A program made the translations under genes and the position numbers. This document shows positions 11,401 through 24,570 of a DNA stretch of 64,000 nucleotides, in pieces. How positions within the stretch are numbered: position 1 is the stretch's first letter; every line of letters begins with the position of its first letter. This DNA is from Pycnopodia helianthoides (Eukaryota > Echinodermata > Asteroidea > Forcipulatida > Asteriidae). The notes under the pieces were generated by a model, which worked only from the letters and a program-made list of their open reading frames with translations, made no database searches and was not told where the DNA came from. Where the stretch lies: positions 11,846,139 to 11,910,138 of the forward strand of contig CM063249.1 of NCBI GenBank assembly GCA_032158295.1, read 5' to 3'.

Positions 11401-14315
11401 TGACAGTCGGCAATCTACTTGGCCTTTCTTATTTACAGTCAAATTGTTATAAATCTAGGGTTCACTCACCAACCTTTCGATGCGCTTGAGAAAGTGACGA
11501 ACTATTTTGATCTTACTTTTTTCCCATTCTGAACCCGAGGCAGATATTTACCGCCTGTATGTAGGCCCTAAGTAAAGTAGGGATCAGAGGACAGTATTTG
11601 TGATGCATTCATCTGATGTGACCGAGGCACAATTTCATAAAGCTGTTTACCGGTAAGCAAATTTTGGTGCTTACTGTAGCAGAAAAATGTGCGTAAGCAT
11701 AAGCGTATTTCACAATGATTTCTCAAGTTAGCAGAAAGTTTCTTGGCGAGCATGCACGTTCACCATGGATTTGCATTGTTATGTCACTTGTGTGCTAAAC
11801 GCGGGTTAGCCAGCATTTACCCTTGCTTACGGTAAACAGCTTTATGAAATAGAAATTCTGCTAAGGGACGCTCCGTAAGCACAAAACGGCTGCTTACATG
11901 TTTTATGAAATTGGGCCCAGGGCACAAAGTAATGTTTACATAGAAAAATCAAGGTTAAAGGGACTCCCGTGTGGTCTTCAGATTCTTTAGTAATTCAGAT
12001 AGATACGTTTCTGCCAAAAAGGAAAGTTGGACTATTGTGGGGATTGGACATCACAAAGGTCTCTAATAAATGTCGACACGCTTATTTAAAACGTTTGCGC
12101 ATGGGTAGGCTACGGTGTTGTCGTATTGACAGCACATTAAATTTGCCAAACAGTTGGCTCTATATTTCAAAAAAAATGTTTGTAATCGTTCATGAGTTCA
12201 TGATATGGCAGTAGAATTAAACAAACGAAATGAAAAATGTTCAGGTCAAAACTACAACCCTTTTTAAAGCATTGTGATATTATTTTAATGACTCTGTGAT
12301 TTTCGTTCTCCCACTCCAGGTGTAAGTGAAGAGATGCAGAAAGTTGGGGCTAGCGTGACCCCTGAGGTAACCATAGAGACTGCTGATGGGAAACACTTCA
12401 AGATCACGACTGTCACCTCCTTCACTACCGTGGCACTCGAGTTCGACCTTGGGGAGGAGTTTGAGCTCACTACTGCGGATGGCAGAAAAACCAAGGTATA
12501 GATCGCTCTCTTAAAATTGAACATTGCAAGGGGTAAAAAGTATCAGGGGCACAAAGTTAACTCGTCTAGACTCGAAGATTGTTCATCAGGGATGATTAAA
12601 GATATTTGCTTGTGACTAGTAATAATTCCGTCAACAATTGTCCCAACTCTGATTGAAGCACTGCATGCACATTCAAGCTGCATTGGCACTCTGCTAAAGG
12701 CTAAAATAAAAGCTCAATATGGTGACGTCACGCAAGAACCCGGATCTCAGACACTGTGTCAATTTCCACTGACATACGCACGCCAGCCAAGCCATGTTCG
12801 CAGTGTGACCTTACTCACTGTAAGCCACGCCCACTTCACAAAAAATACCTCCACTGATTGCCAGCTGCATTTAGCTAGTATGTTTGGATAATTTATGCAA
12901 GGAAAGTGTAATAATTGAACTTGGCTTTTACGTATACGCTCTTCAAGATTCGAGATTTTCTAGAATTATTAGTTTCTGTCCTAGGAAAAGCTTTTGAACG
13001 ATAAATTAATGAATACACACAAACGTATGCCAGCTTTGGAGCCGGTTTCATAGAGTGGTACCCTGGGGATTTGAAAACTAACATGGGCTGAAGGAGTTTG
13101 GTTCAAAAGAGGGCGCTATCAGTAGAGATTCGTACACAGTTCGCCGTGTGGGGGGGGGGGGGCACACAGAATCTCCTGCCACACCGGAAGTAGCGATACC
13201 TTTGGTCGTGCAGCAGATAGGCGCATGTGTGACGCAATGATTTGCCAACACAGGATGCCTGAGTGCTTACACGCGCACGTAACGTACCCATAAACATGGG
13301 CTACGAAACGCAACGCTGGAGGGCACTACCGTCCTTCGCTCGGCCCCAGCGGCCTATCCAGGACCGCTGGGATGGGCTAATCAGCTTGCACAGATTCTTG
13401 TTCAGGAAGTACGTCATGCGTGCAGTGCTTGCAGTGTGAGTGTGATGCATGATGGGACTGAGCATGGGACTGAGCATTAACGTTAACGATACGTTTGCCC
13501 ATCCCAGCGCCTTTGGTTTTAAGGCAAGGCGCTGGGGACGAGCGAACTACCGTCCATGCATGGATGTAGACAACTCCATCATGGCAGACCTCCCGCATTG
13601 CTATAGAAATGTGATGTCAGTTAAGGGTCTTTTGTATAGTATGATCACTTTGGCACCTAGTGGTGTCCCATGAACGAAGTGTGACGATATGGCCTCTTTT
13701 CTATGAATTGTTACAGCAAAATATTAATCTCAAACTTTACTCCTCATTGTTGTGTTTAGAATGTTTACAGCTTAGAGGGCGCCATTCTAAAGCAACTGGA
13801 GACTCCGGCCGACGGGAACGGAGTGAGTGCAACATACGAGAGGTCGCTACGGGCAGACGGGGACTTAGACATGGTGAGATTGTTAACTTGGTCTTATCTG
13901 TGGGGGTTTCTGCCTTGAAATAAAGCAAACACCTGCAATAACACCTTATCTCTATCTTTTTCAATCTTAGTATTCAACGATAATAACTTTTTTTTTAAAT
14001 GTAGTTTGGTTTCAGTTAAAAATTTCTTGGTAAGTTGTTTTGCCGATTTGGGGATACCCTTATTTGGATGGTTATAAAAGAGCGTTGTGACGAAGTGGGG
14101 TGCATCATTATGTAAAGTTGAAAATTCCATTGAAGGAAAGTTTCCAGAAAACACATTTGAATTAAAACTTAAATACGTGAATGGCCTTACACATAGTACT
14201 GTAAGGAATCTACTGGATTGTATAAATATTTTTTATTTGCGTTGACTTTTTTTCTTTGTTTCAGGTTATGACGATAGGAAGCGTCGTTGCAAAACGACTT
14301 TACAAGAAGCTCTGA
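8445..14315 (+). CDS. Fatty acid-binding protein B
   Basis: Complete four-exon FABP (iLBP family): 8445-8514, 12320-12495, 13760-13873 and 14265-14315 (TGA 14313-14315), predicted 136 aa against a family norm of 130-137. It starts MAQFNGKFKL and continues to the NLGEFMKALG helix region, a portal segment. Exon 2 carries GKHFKI, LGEEFELTTADGRKTK. Exon 3 has Arg110 in the TYERSL segment. Exon 4 ends VVAKRLYKKL, with the Arg131-x-Tyr133 ligand-carboxylate motif. All introns are GT-AG with phases 1, 0, 0, the same as gene C. The exon 3 acceptor was placed at TTTAG|AATG, not at the later TTTACAG, because only that choice gives the 38-codon exon in frame. It lacks the Thr-Cys that opens exon 4 in A and C. 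Its likely role is a cytosolic fatty-acid or retinoid carrier; the ligand is unknown. Confidence 0.93.
9130..9330. repeat. Dispersed GGGTCA/TGACTC repeat
   Basis: Repeated half-site-like words (CTGGGTCAGGCTGAAC, GGTCAGTTTGACTC, CGGGTCATACTGAACC, GGGTCAGG) occur within 170 bp. Related clusters lie at 15052-15107 and 19262-19382. Individual units are diverged, so this is an old interspersed repeat inside the first introns and intergenic parts of the FABP cluster. Confidence 0.5.
10289..10303. repeat. Poly-G run (15 bp)
   Basis: An uninterrupted run of 15 G in intron 1 of FABP B. A 13-G run lies at 13150-13162 in intron 2. Such runs can form quadruplexes and are also places where assemblies are often wrong in length. 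Confidence 0.9.
11624..11921. mobile_element. MITE, GGGCCC family (longer subfamily 2)
   Basis: Outer ends GGCACAATTTCATAAAGCTG and ATGAAATTGGGCCCAGGG, with an interior richer in GTAAGC/GCTTAC words (TAAGCGTATTTCACAATG, CGGGTTAGCCAGC) than the 190-bp copies. The same longer form is nested at 43912-44164 and, decayed, at 53545-53775. It lies in intron 1 of FABP B. Confidence 0.7.
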
Positions 14316-17223
14316 ATGCACCGGACAAAGACATATAAATTGCATGAAAATGTACTCAATTCCATATTGGTAATGATTTTTAGTAAAGTAGATAGTTTAT
14401 GATAATGATCTCCAAGGATAGGGTCAAGTTTGCAGACTCGATGAGATGTGATCTGGGACAACCAGGTATTTGCGATTAGAAGCAATTTCGGTTCAAAGAA
14501 ACGCAAATGCGCACACAGGGTGCCACACGTAGACTGTACATTAGTTTTATAGGTTGTGCTCATAGAGTTATATATAACTCTATGGTTGTGCTACATTGGG
14601 ACTGAAAATGGTGCCAGCAATCACGTGACCTTAGAAAACTGGTCCCTCCGTGTCGCAACTCTCTCAGTATGCAGCTCTGGGATCAGGTTTCGCGCTTTAT
14701 ATTCGAATTTTGTGAACCTTGGGTTTGCACGTCCATTACTTTAATGTGTAGGAATTAAACAAAGCTGCGTACTTCAACGATACCTTTACGTTCAAATACG
14801 CGTGAGACTTGTACGAGATGTTGGAGAATGGTTTAGAATGGTTTGTGGTTTAATTAGACAATGATTACAAACAAACACAGGCATTCTAAATATTGGTCTC
14901 ACGACACCATAACAAACTTTAGATATCTTGATAAAATGCTTATTGTGTGAAACGCAGCAAACATAATTATTCCTATCTAAACAACAAGACCCACTACATC
15001 AGTTGGCAATATACATTCTACGCTCTATACACTCTTTGTCAATATAACCTATAAATGGGTCAAACTGACGCAGAATCCGAGTCAGCCTGACCTTAGAGTG
15101 TGGTTGAGATTTACCATTTGACATGCAACTTACCAATTGCGTTTGAAGTCAATTTAACGGTGTACAGCAGGGTTTAAATACCTGCCGTTTTTATTTTAAC
15201 TATTTATTATTTGTAACATGTCTAGACTTAATTGCATAAAGTGCGACATGTTAAATGTCAATATTGTTTCCTTGACAATGCACATAAAGTGATAGGTCTT
15301 AGATTACATAGTGCCTGAGCTCGTGGACTAACTCAGGCCATGTTTATTTTTGTCAAGGCTTTTGGGATTAATTTCTTCAAGCGTTGTGCATTTTGTAAAG
15401 CTTTTTTAAATAGTTATTTCTGAGCTTTTTTGGCAGAAATAAATGTTGATGTTGTGATAAACACCAAAAAGTACCTTAACATAATCAATGCGTGTGTTTG
15501 AATGAATTAAATTTGTTTAAAAAAAAACAGAAGTTTGAGTCCAAACTAACTTGGTTTGATTTGGAAAAAATGTTGAAAGCCTGCAAATTCTCTCCAACAT
15601 GTTTTTCAAATCTTACCAAGATGAAAAAAAGGTGAACATTAAGACAATACCCCTCGCAGTGGCCGCCATCTTGATGTCAAACAACGGAAACGTGCATGGG
15701 TGTACGCGCTGCGCACGACTCTCAGCCACTGATATCAGCACTTCATTCAACCTCGTCCCCAGGGGTGATCGATCTCGCCGCGCCATTTTCTTCCAGCATG
15801 CCTTGCTCGCTCATTTGCGAACGTGTTGACACCCAAAATGGCGGACAGGAGACGCGCGTGTATATGCTCGCTGCGCGTTGTGCAATGGGTCTATACCGTT
15901 ATACATTTTCGCGGACTTACATAAAAATAAAATCGGTTGACGTTTTTAGAAGATTCACAAATAAATTATTGATTCTATAAAACAATGCGAGGTAAAGAAT
16001 AAAATCTCACCGTGGGCCAATTTCTTTGTAATGGTTTATATAAATAGCGTTACCATTCTGAACACTGATATACACCTCCTCAAGTGATGTTATCACCTTT
16101 ACAAAAAAAACGATAAAATCGGATTCTCTTAAAAAGTAGAGCTACACAAGCCAAGAACAAACTCATTGTCCAAGGTACAACCTGTAGAATCACCTATTTC
16201 AAAGTGTGTATGGAAGGGGAACACATTACCCCAATGAGTCCAAAGTATTCATTTTATCTCAGAATTAGTTCAATTACTGTTTGCATATCGCAGACTTGAA
16301 TGACCTTTGTATGGGCCGTACATTAACCAATGTGTGTGTGTGTGTTTACAACCGTCTATCACGCATTGAATCATATTACAAAGGGAGACGTATGTTGCTT
16401 TGTTTAAAGGGAAGAGGAACGTTACCCTGTTCTTATTTTGTCCTCAAGATGAGAGACAAGATACTATGTTAAAAATGTATGTCAGTCTCAACGACATAGA
16501 TATCCCTTTTCATGTTAGTTTGTGTATTATGTAATTACACATATAAATACTGCAAATAAACAGTTTTTCTGCAGCGCATCACAAAAAAGGTCTTCTTGAG
16601 GTACCAGCAGCCTGAACAGGTGCGTCTTCAGTTGACTTTTGAATGGTTTTAGTCAACTTTTAGACAATGAACCCCCTATAGCAATGTTTGTAATGATTAT
16701 TTTACCAGTCTATGATAAGTTCGATCGAGTGCTAAGAAAATTTCGAGAACAATTTACGATGTCGATCAGATGTCGTGGATTGCTTCAATGTAATACTAAT
16801 AACATGTCACAGCTTGAAATCTGAAATTTTAAAAATGTTAGGCCTATGTGGAAATTCTTTCAAATCTTGCTATTACTGCTTATTGTTGCATTAACAAGGT
16901 ACACTACCGATTAATAACAGTTTATATATATTATATTTAAACAATTATTACTACACGATAAGGATCTTCCAGCGCACCAGACTTAGGTGAGTTATCATGC
17001 TATCTAATTTTTATGTAAACACGATTAAACCGTTCTTGCACCTACACCACACGCCGTATAGGCCAGAGTCAGCGAAGGGACACGCCCCCGTGTCCTGCAG
17101 GTAAACGCTAATCTCCTGCATGATCGTATGATATTATAAGAGAACGGACGTAATTTCCACTTGGCCGTCCAGTTATCGAAGTGTGTGGTGATAATTCCGA
17201 CAACGAGGAAAGAGGTTGCAGAA
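14316..17223. other. Intergenic region between FABP B and FABP C
   Basis: No exon recognised. It contains ATTAAA at 14754-14759 as a possible poly(A) signal of B, a GGGTCA-type repeat at 15052-15107, and a GC-rich island at about 15655-15895. That island contains GTGGCCGCCATCTTGATGTC and a later CAAAATGGCGG, and resembles the short MITE at 33076-33238. The right end is the promoter area of C. Confidence 0.5.
17130..17142 (+). promoter_or_regulatory. Possible TATA box of FABP C
   Basis: ATATTATAAGAGA lies about 90 bp upstream of the ATG, a reasonable spacing for a TATA box with a short 5' UTR. There is no transcript evidence. Confidence 0.3.
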
Positions 17224-20200
17224 ATGGCACACTTTGAGGGCAAATTCAAGTTGGACAAAAGCGAGAACTTTGACGAGTTTATGACAGCATTGGGTGAGTA
17301 CACACAATTATTCTTCAGAGGGTGTTTACACCCTCTCCTCTAGCGATTGCTGAGATCGGAAACAATTTGGGGTTTGATTCGTTTCGTCGGGAAAACAGTT
17401 TATAAGAGTTGCATAAAACCAAACTGACAAAAAATGGCCTCGAACAGATAATTTGGAAGAAAACTAGCGCTCAGTTGCCTGTAATAACAAACTATAACAC
17501 AATGACGCCTGAAAAGCTAATGCAGCTTTAGATTATTGGTAGATAAATAGCAGTATAGTTTTCTCTTAAATGTATATTAAGGTTCATTGCCCTTTAATTC
17601 TAATAATGCAAGAAGTGAGTTTCAACTGTAATAAAAGAGCCAAAATAGGTGCATCCATTTAGCTCGTTTTAAAAATACAACAGCAGGGGTGAGAACCTAA
17701 ATTACAATCTGCATGCATTTAGTTCGAAAACAAATTAAGTCCAAAGCAAAAAACAAACACCCCAACACCCCAACACCCAACACAACAAAATACAAACAAA
17801 CAAAACACAATGATGACGATTTTTGTTTAATGTTTTGTAAACAATTTGTGTTTTCCTTAAATCCTGAAAACAGATAATGCTTCTCCACTTGCTACTAAAT
17901 CCATCGATATTACATGGATTTAAAACCAGTGACCAAAAGTAATATGTAGTGTGCATTGATGTGCTATATCTTGAGAATGATTTCTGTCTTTTGTGAGGTG
18001 TATTATGGTCTCGCTTTGATAGGCTGTGGAGATAAATCTCAAATTAACCACAGTTCAATTTACTGTAAACGTAACGTCACGAAAAATAAATGTTATTCAT
18101 TTTTTTCTTCACGACGTTTTCTCCCACTCAACATCGACAGTTGTGGTTAGATCAAAATGTGTGTGTATCAGTGAAGAACAACCAGGAAAGCAAATACAAT
18201 AATGTGTTGAAAGTTAACATGACTAACTATTTTTTGGGGAAGTTGTTCTAAGTCATTTCCTTGCTTTTTGTTTGTTTTCTTTTTACAAAGTTCTTTTCCC
18301 TTCATTGTACTGTAAAAAGCGAAGTACATTGCCGCCTTTCACATAGACTGGTCCCCTGGTCTTTATCGGAAATGATAAAGACAGGCATAGGTCTTACACT
18401 TACAGGCCTAATGATTTCATTGGATAATCATACAGTGACGTAACATCTGTGTTATGATTGGACCGCTCCGAAGTGGCGTAGTTTGTCAGCTACCAACTTT
18501 CGATCGTCTGCTGCATGCACGTGTGTTGTTTTATTCACTATGTAATGTGACTTTGCACGTGAGTAGTAATAGCCTACCAATATCTGTCCGTGCAAATGGA
18601 TGCGAGGTCAAAGGTACATCTGGCAGGATCCTGCCAGGCGCTCAAGGCCGATATCTGGCGTGATTCACAAGCCTCGAAGTGTGACGTCAGATTTTCAGGC
18701 TACCTCTCATATTGAACTTGGTTACGGACCATCATGTCCGACATGCACCATTATGTCCACCAAGCGATTTAGACCTGAAATGTATTCGACAAACCATTAT
18801 CTCCCGCCCCCATGTCCGACACACTGTCATGTCCAACCATTACGACCAACCCATAAACTGTGTAAGTTGACTTCGAGAGCGTGTGAGTTTTCGCGAAAAT
18901 CTGGACATCCGGGCACCTCTAACTAACAGCAGCTACAGCGTTTAGTGTAGCAATTGTTTTTAAAAAGAAATAGGATTCTGAAGGTTACTAAATTTCGTTT
19001 TTTGAACATGGTTTGAAGAAAAAAAGATGCACTTTTGAATTCGTATCCGCATTTTTTAAAGAGTGAACTACGACTGTACCTTTCAATCGTATTTGGTTAA
19101 TTAAGTTTTTTGATAATTATTGTCAAAACTACGGATCTAAGTCTGATAACCATTGAAACGGACCATTATTGTTGCAGTTTTTCGTAGGCGTCCGGGCGAG
19201 CGCCCATGGAGGTCTAAACTGATAAATAAGTATTCTGTTTTCTATGACAGCATTTCTAAAATAGAGTGAATATGTCTCACTCGGAGTCTTTACGAAGGGA
19301 TTTTGACTCGGATTCTGCGTCAGTTTGACTTATATCTGGGTAAATTTGACACAAATTCTGGGTCATGCCCCACGGGACCCGTAATCCTGGGTCCAATTTC
19401 ATAGAGCTGCTTAAGCAGAAAAAAATTGCTTAACAATTTTCTGCTAAGCAGAAATGAGCAGGATACCAGTCACAAATTGTACATGTGGCATGGCAGTTTG
19501 GCTGGTAACCTTATTCTGGTAAGCATAATTTTGTTGTGCTTAGCTACTTTTTGTGCTTAAGCAGCTCTATGAAATTGGGCCCAGGTCAATTCTGACCACG
19601 GAGTTTTTAGAGAGTATTGAAGCATGTTCCTTGCTCTATAATTGAAGCAAAGTGCTTTGTTTACCATCCCCATCTCAACCTTACACCTACAATTCAAGAA
19701 AAGTTTTCAAAAATACAACATCCAACCATGGCCACACTGAATTTCCCAGGGTCCTCTTTTTAGCCAAGCACCCCGGCCGCAGCCAAATGAAGGTTAATTG
19801 CCCTGAAACTACTATCATCTTTGACAAGGGTCTTAAATTAAACAAACATGTCTAGTGATATCGAACAAACAGAAATATAGCATGTTTTAGGCACGTATAA
19901 TAATATGCTAAAATAAAATGGGTCGATCAAGCCATTTGGCCTTGTAGGTTGTAGATTAAACACTGATCCCTTCACAACCGGATCAGTCTGTTTGATTAAC
20001 AAGAAAAATCAGTCATCAGATTTGTAAACCCCATGTTTTCCAAGATTAAACACATTATGTGTGACCTTTATTTTGCATTTTACATCACAGTATATTTGTT
20101 TTATTTTTTCTAATGTCTTTGAGTTTTAAGTTTTCAAAAAATTAATCATAAAATGTCAAGTCACCTTTACATCAAATATTAAAGTACTTCAGACAAGTAA

Positions 20201-21862
20201 CACACAAAACGGGGGGAAACGGGTTACCTTCCAAAATAAACGGCTGTTGCTAAAGAAAACAATCAGGCACCAGACTACAATGATATACAGCATAGGCCTA
20301 TACGCAGTGGAAATATCTGGTGCTAAAGATTTGGCCTATGCTCCAATCTACTTGCACCCTGTCCTCTGAATGGTTTTTACCCAAAGAAAAATATTTAACA
20401 CCACATCAAAGGTCGTAGTTATCAAAAGCCAAAATTTTTCCCAGCGACGAGTCAGATCAAGGTATGGGTTCATCGTTCAAGATATGCACGTTTAAAATCC
20501 ACAATGGAAAACAGTGCCCAGAAAAGAGCCAAGGCAATGTGATCTTAAAACCTAATTTACATAATATTAATTTGCATAAAAACCATGGATTTTTGTCCAA
20601 ATAAGAAGTAATGTCTTCTCTTTTTCTCAGGCGTAAACTTCATGCTCCGTAAAGTCGGAGCTACAACCAAACCTCTCGTCACCCTCTCAACTGAAGACGG
20701 CAAGCACTTCAAATTCTTATCAGAGTCTACATTCAAGAACATCAAAGTAGAGTTCACCCTGGGCGAAGAGTACACCGATACCTCGCCTGATGGGAGGAAA
20801 ACTAAGGTATGGCGGCGTGAATCTCAAAGGATCCTGGCCGAGATCCTCTGAGCACTTGGACATTGCAGTAGAATGTGCATCGTTTATCAGTGCTTCCCCG
20901 CTTTTTGAACGATCTGTTTAGCAGTATTTTCTGGTTCATAGCTGTTTTCCCTGGCTAAACTACGAAGTGCAAGTTTAAACTAATTTTGAAGCAAAATGTA
21001 TGCAGCCTGCTAACTGACTTGGTGCCTTGTACAGGTAAAATATTTTGCTGATGACATTGAATGATAAGATCTCATTAGCATCTTGTCATATGTCAGGAAA
21101 GCGGTATCACATTTAATGTTTAGGCTGCTTCCAACAATAGCTTAACAAGTTTGAATAATTTCATTGACCGTTTACCTCAAAATGGAAAGAGGTGGGCAGA
21201 AAGAGGAGAAGAATTGCCGTTAAAATACAATTATTGCAACCAGATAAGCCATTACATACCCAACAACTCTTTTAAAAACGCGGCTTTACTAAAACAAAAT
21301 TGGGGGTACAAAGTTACTCACTGCTCTCAATGCACTGATGTGTTTAGTTTATACTCTTCCATAACATCGTCGCACACAACTATTGTGTGATTACTGTTAG
21401 TTTAAATTTCATTTATTTTTACTTTTTATAGAACGTCGTCAATATAGTTGACAAGAAAATGATTCAAATTGAGAAGCCTGCCGATGGCAAGGGCAAAGAG
21501 GTAACATACACCAGGGAGATTACCGACTCAGGGGATATGAAACTGGTAAGTTGAAGAAAAAGTTGAAAAATTTTCTCATTATGAAACTTTGGCAGCTGGA
21601 TTAAAAGACATTATATTAGGTCAACATAGGCTTCTTGTGAACACTGCTTTTTAAATTTGCTATAACAAATAACCTATAATCCCTCTTGTGCAAATGTGAC
21701 CTAATCTTTCATAGTATTTAGAATGTCTTATTCAAAATCAATCTAAATGCATTTTTCTTCTATTACAAATTATTTATCAGTGACAATGATCTTTTTTCTT
21801 CATATTTTCAGACTTGCAAAGTGGATGATGTTGTGGCAACACGCATGTATCTCAAGCAATAA
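17224..21862 (+). CDS. Fatty acid-binding protein C
   Basis: Complete four-exon FABP: 17224-17293, 20631-20806, 21432-21545 and 21812-21862 (TAA 21860-21862), predicted 136 aa. It starts MAHFEGKFKLDKSENFDEF, very close to the family consensus. Exon 2 carries ESTFKN and LGEEYTDTSPDGRKTK. Exon 3 has Arg110 in TYTREITDSGD. Exon 4 reads TCKVDDVVATRMYLKQ, with the Arg131-x-Tyr133 motif that clamps the fatty-acid carboxylate. All three introns are GT-AG with phases 1, 0, 0. The open frame runs on upstream of the ATG, but the chosen Met is the family start. Of the three genes this one looks the most conserved and is the best candidate for the ancestral, fully functional copy. An AATAAA overlaps the stop codon (21858-21863), and better-placed AATAAA signals occur near 22136. 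Confidence 0.95.
19386..19585. mobile_element. MITE, GGGCCC family (subfamily 1)
   Basis: Well-preserved copy in intron 1 of FABP C: left end CCTGGGTCCAATTTCATAGA, right end TATGAAATTGGGCCCAGG, and a full interior with AGCAGGATACCAGTCACA and TGGCTGGTAACCTTATTCTG. Confidence 0.85.
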
Positions 21863-24384
21863 AGAGCCGTCATTACAAATTCCCTTCCTCTATCCATGGT
21901 GAACACCATCCTAAATGTCATCACCCCATACTACGAGGACCACAATTGTCACCGAGGTTTCTAAACTTTTAAAAAGATGAAATTTTAGGCCTAATATTTT
22001 CTTTAAAGTCAGATGATTTATATTTTATATTATAACACGTGATTTGAAACTTAACTGCATCATTTCAGCTGTGTAGGCTATGTTGTTATAAGCCACTACA
22101 TGTTCCAAGATACACAACATTGAGTAAAAAAGTAAAATAAATAAATCACACTTTGCTGAAAAAAGCCTTATCGTCAGAATACATTAATTTCGGTTTGACT
22201 TATTTTTAACAGGTGAGAACCGTTAGGGTGAAAGAACAAACACATTTTTAAAAACACCTTGTAGTGGCTATACGTTAACTGCTGTGACGCATTTTGCAGC
22301 GAAAAAGGAATGAGGATTAGGCCTAACATTCGTCTTTAAAAAATTAAGACAACTAATAACGTGTTTTTTTTTCTTCAAATCAACATACCCAGAGACCGAA
22401 TCCCTAATCTTTCTTATATTATTAAATTGTGTTTTTGAAAATGATTAATTTGCCCTTCATTCCCAATAAGAATCATGTAAAAAAAAATGTGTAAATAAAC
22501 TGCCGTTAGCTTCAAATGTTTACTTAGAGCTACCTGATTACATTTTCTTGTTATTATGACCCAGAAAAGTTTTAATAAACAATTTTGAATAACAACAGAG
22601 AGTTTACTTCTGAATTTGTGAACCCACTTTTTTGTGTTTACACGACAATCTATGAAAACTGCCTTCGGAGATGTTTTTTGCAGACTTCCGTCATTTTCAT
22701 CATGTTTTGTGCTTGTTGTAATTAATTTTTTTCCCAAGTTCTCCTCTTTAAATAAAAAAAAGCACATGGTTAATCCTCGGTATAGTCATCCGTCGAATGA
22801 TTGTTACTCTTATGGAGTAAGGCAGCCCTTCATTTTGTTTAATGATTCGTACAAATAGTGCGGTTTATAACTCTTATTGCAAACAACATTATTTTAAAAC
22901 CTTCTTGGGCTGGTGATAGAAGTAAGAATTCTTCTTTGAAAGAAAAAGTTTTCTACAGCGCATAAAAAAACTGAACCAATAAGCTAGCATTCAATAAAAT
23001 CCTGACAGTTTGCCCCCTCTACGGTGTAGACAAGTATTGTTTGCATGCGGGTGGACGTGACCTTAGATAAGGTGACCTTCAAGTTCTAATGAGTAAAATA
23101 AGGTTGTCGATGTATGTTACCACTACATAGTACATGCTATATTATTATGGGTAACTCTACCCACCCCATTATCACAATATCAACACACACACCCTGTAAG
23201 TTGGTGTGTATAAGGGCACACACCCACATACAGCTGGAACATCAAGGGTGTGAACAAAGAAAACAAGCCATTGTGCAAGATAAACTGTTGACATGATGAC
23301 ATGTATCAATGCTAATTTTTATCAAGCTATTTATTGACATGATTGTACCCGGTGTCTGTATTTTGATAGAATGATGCTACAATGTTTTTCTTTACATAAA
23401 AACAAAAACATTCATCAACAAATAATATTGTCTCACCGTATCACGCCTCAGTCTTGTTTGTGTGAAGTCACTTAAAGTTTCTATTCTTCCAAGGAAACGC
23501 CATGTTTACACGGTCACGACGACATCGGCTGCCAACGGCACACGCCGAAACAGTCAGCCTGCATTTTGTCATCCTCTGTCCGTCATTATTTTAAGATAAA
23601 CGACAATGTCCTGGGCAGAATTCAAGTTACAGTCTCACAGAAACATTCCTCGATCAAACAATGTCACTTAATCCACGCTTATTCCAACTTCTACTGCTAC
23701 AATGGTGTGGATTCTTGAAACTTGCATTGTAACTAAAATGGCTTCCCCCTGCGTTTACAAAGCAGAATGATGAAGCATGTACAATGTACAATGTACATCA
23801 CACGCACACGTCTCAAAGCAATGTTTTGCATTACAGCTGTTCTTACACAATAGAGCAATTTGATTGGCTCTCAAAGTTACAACAGGTGTTACGTATTGCG
23901 CAACTCGCCTGACAATGTTTCGGAGTGTTAATTGTCGTCTGCTACTATACTCAGTCGTTCGTGCGGTTTCGACAACCTTTGAAATAAAAGAAATTGCTAA
24001 CGATGTTATATTTCTATTTTATAAATATTTATTTGTTGTTGTTATTTATTTATTGCACTTCCAACAATACTTGCGATCAGTTACTAGTTTACATCACTGG
24101 CTGACACTGACAGGCAGCTTACATTTTGACAATGTAAATAACACCTTCTACGAACAAAATGTTTGTTATTTTTACGGAAGTTGCCGACGTAACGGACTTA
24201 CAGGAGGCCACACAAAGTAAGGGCTTAACTTAAGGGGTGGGGGAAGCAAAGGGAAATGTGTCCAAGCAAAAGAAAGATAAAACGCAAGGGTGAGGAGATT
24301 TTTAAAAAGGCAGTAAGAAGCATTTGATATGAGGTTGTATGAAACGTGTCGAGTATTAGCTGCGGTTAGAAACGATGCTTTATT

Positions 24385-24570
24385 CAGGGCCCAATTTCAT
24401 AGAGCTGCTTAAGCACAAAAGGAGCTAAGCGCGACAAAACTATGCTTACCAGAATAAGGTTACCAGCCAAACTACCATACCACATGTATAATTTGTGACT
24501 GGTATCATGCTCATTTCTGCTTAGCAGACAATAGTTAAGCAATATTTTCTGCTATGAAATTGGGCCCTGG
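24385..24570. mobile_element. MITE, GGGCCC family (subfamily 1, opposite orientation)
   Basis: Left end CAGGGCCCAATTTCATAGAG, right end CTATGAAATTGGGCCCTGG. The interior reads as the reverse complement of the copy at 19386 (GGTTACCAGCCAAACTACCA is near the left arm). Confidence 0.85.

Noticed and set aside
13771..13873. FABP B exon 3 starting at the TTTACAG acceptor
   Set aside because: It shortens the exon by 11 bases and breaks the frame; the upstream TTTAG gives the 38-codon exon shared with A and C.
22414..22767. 117-codon open frame on the minus strand
   Set aside because: Composition is that of AT-rich non-coding DNA, there is no domain, and it sits in the region just after FABP C.
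23864..24220. 118-codon open frame on the plus strand
   Set aside because: Starts at a non-ATG codon, has no recognisable domain, and lies in AT-rich intergenic sequence with no splice support.
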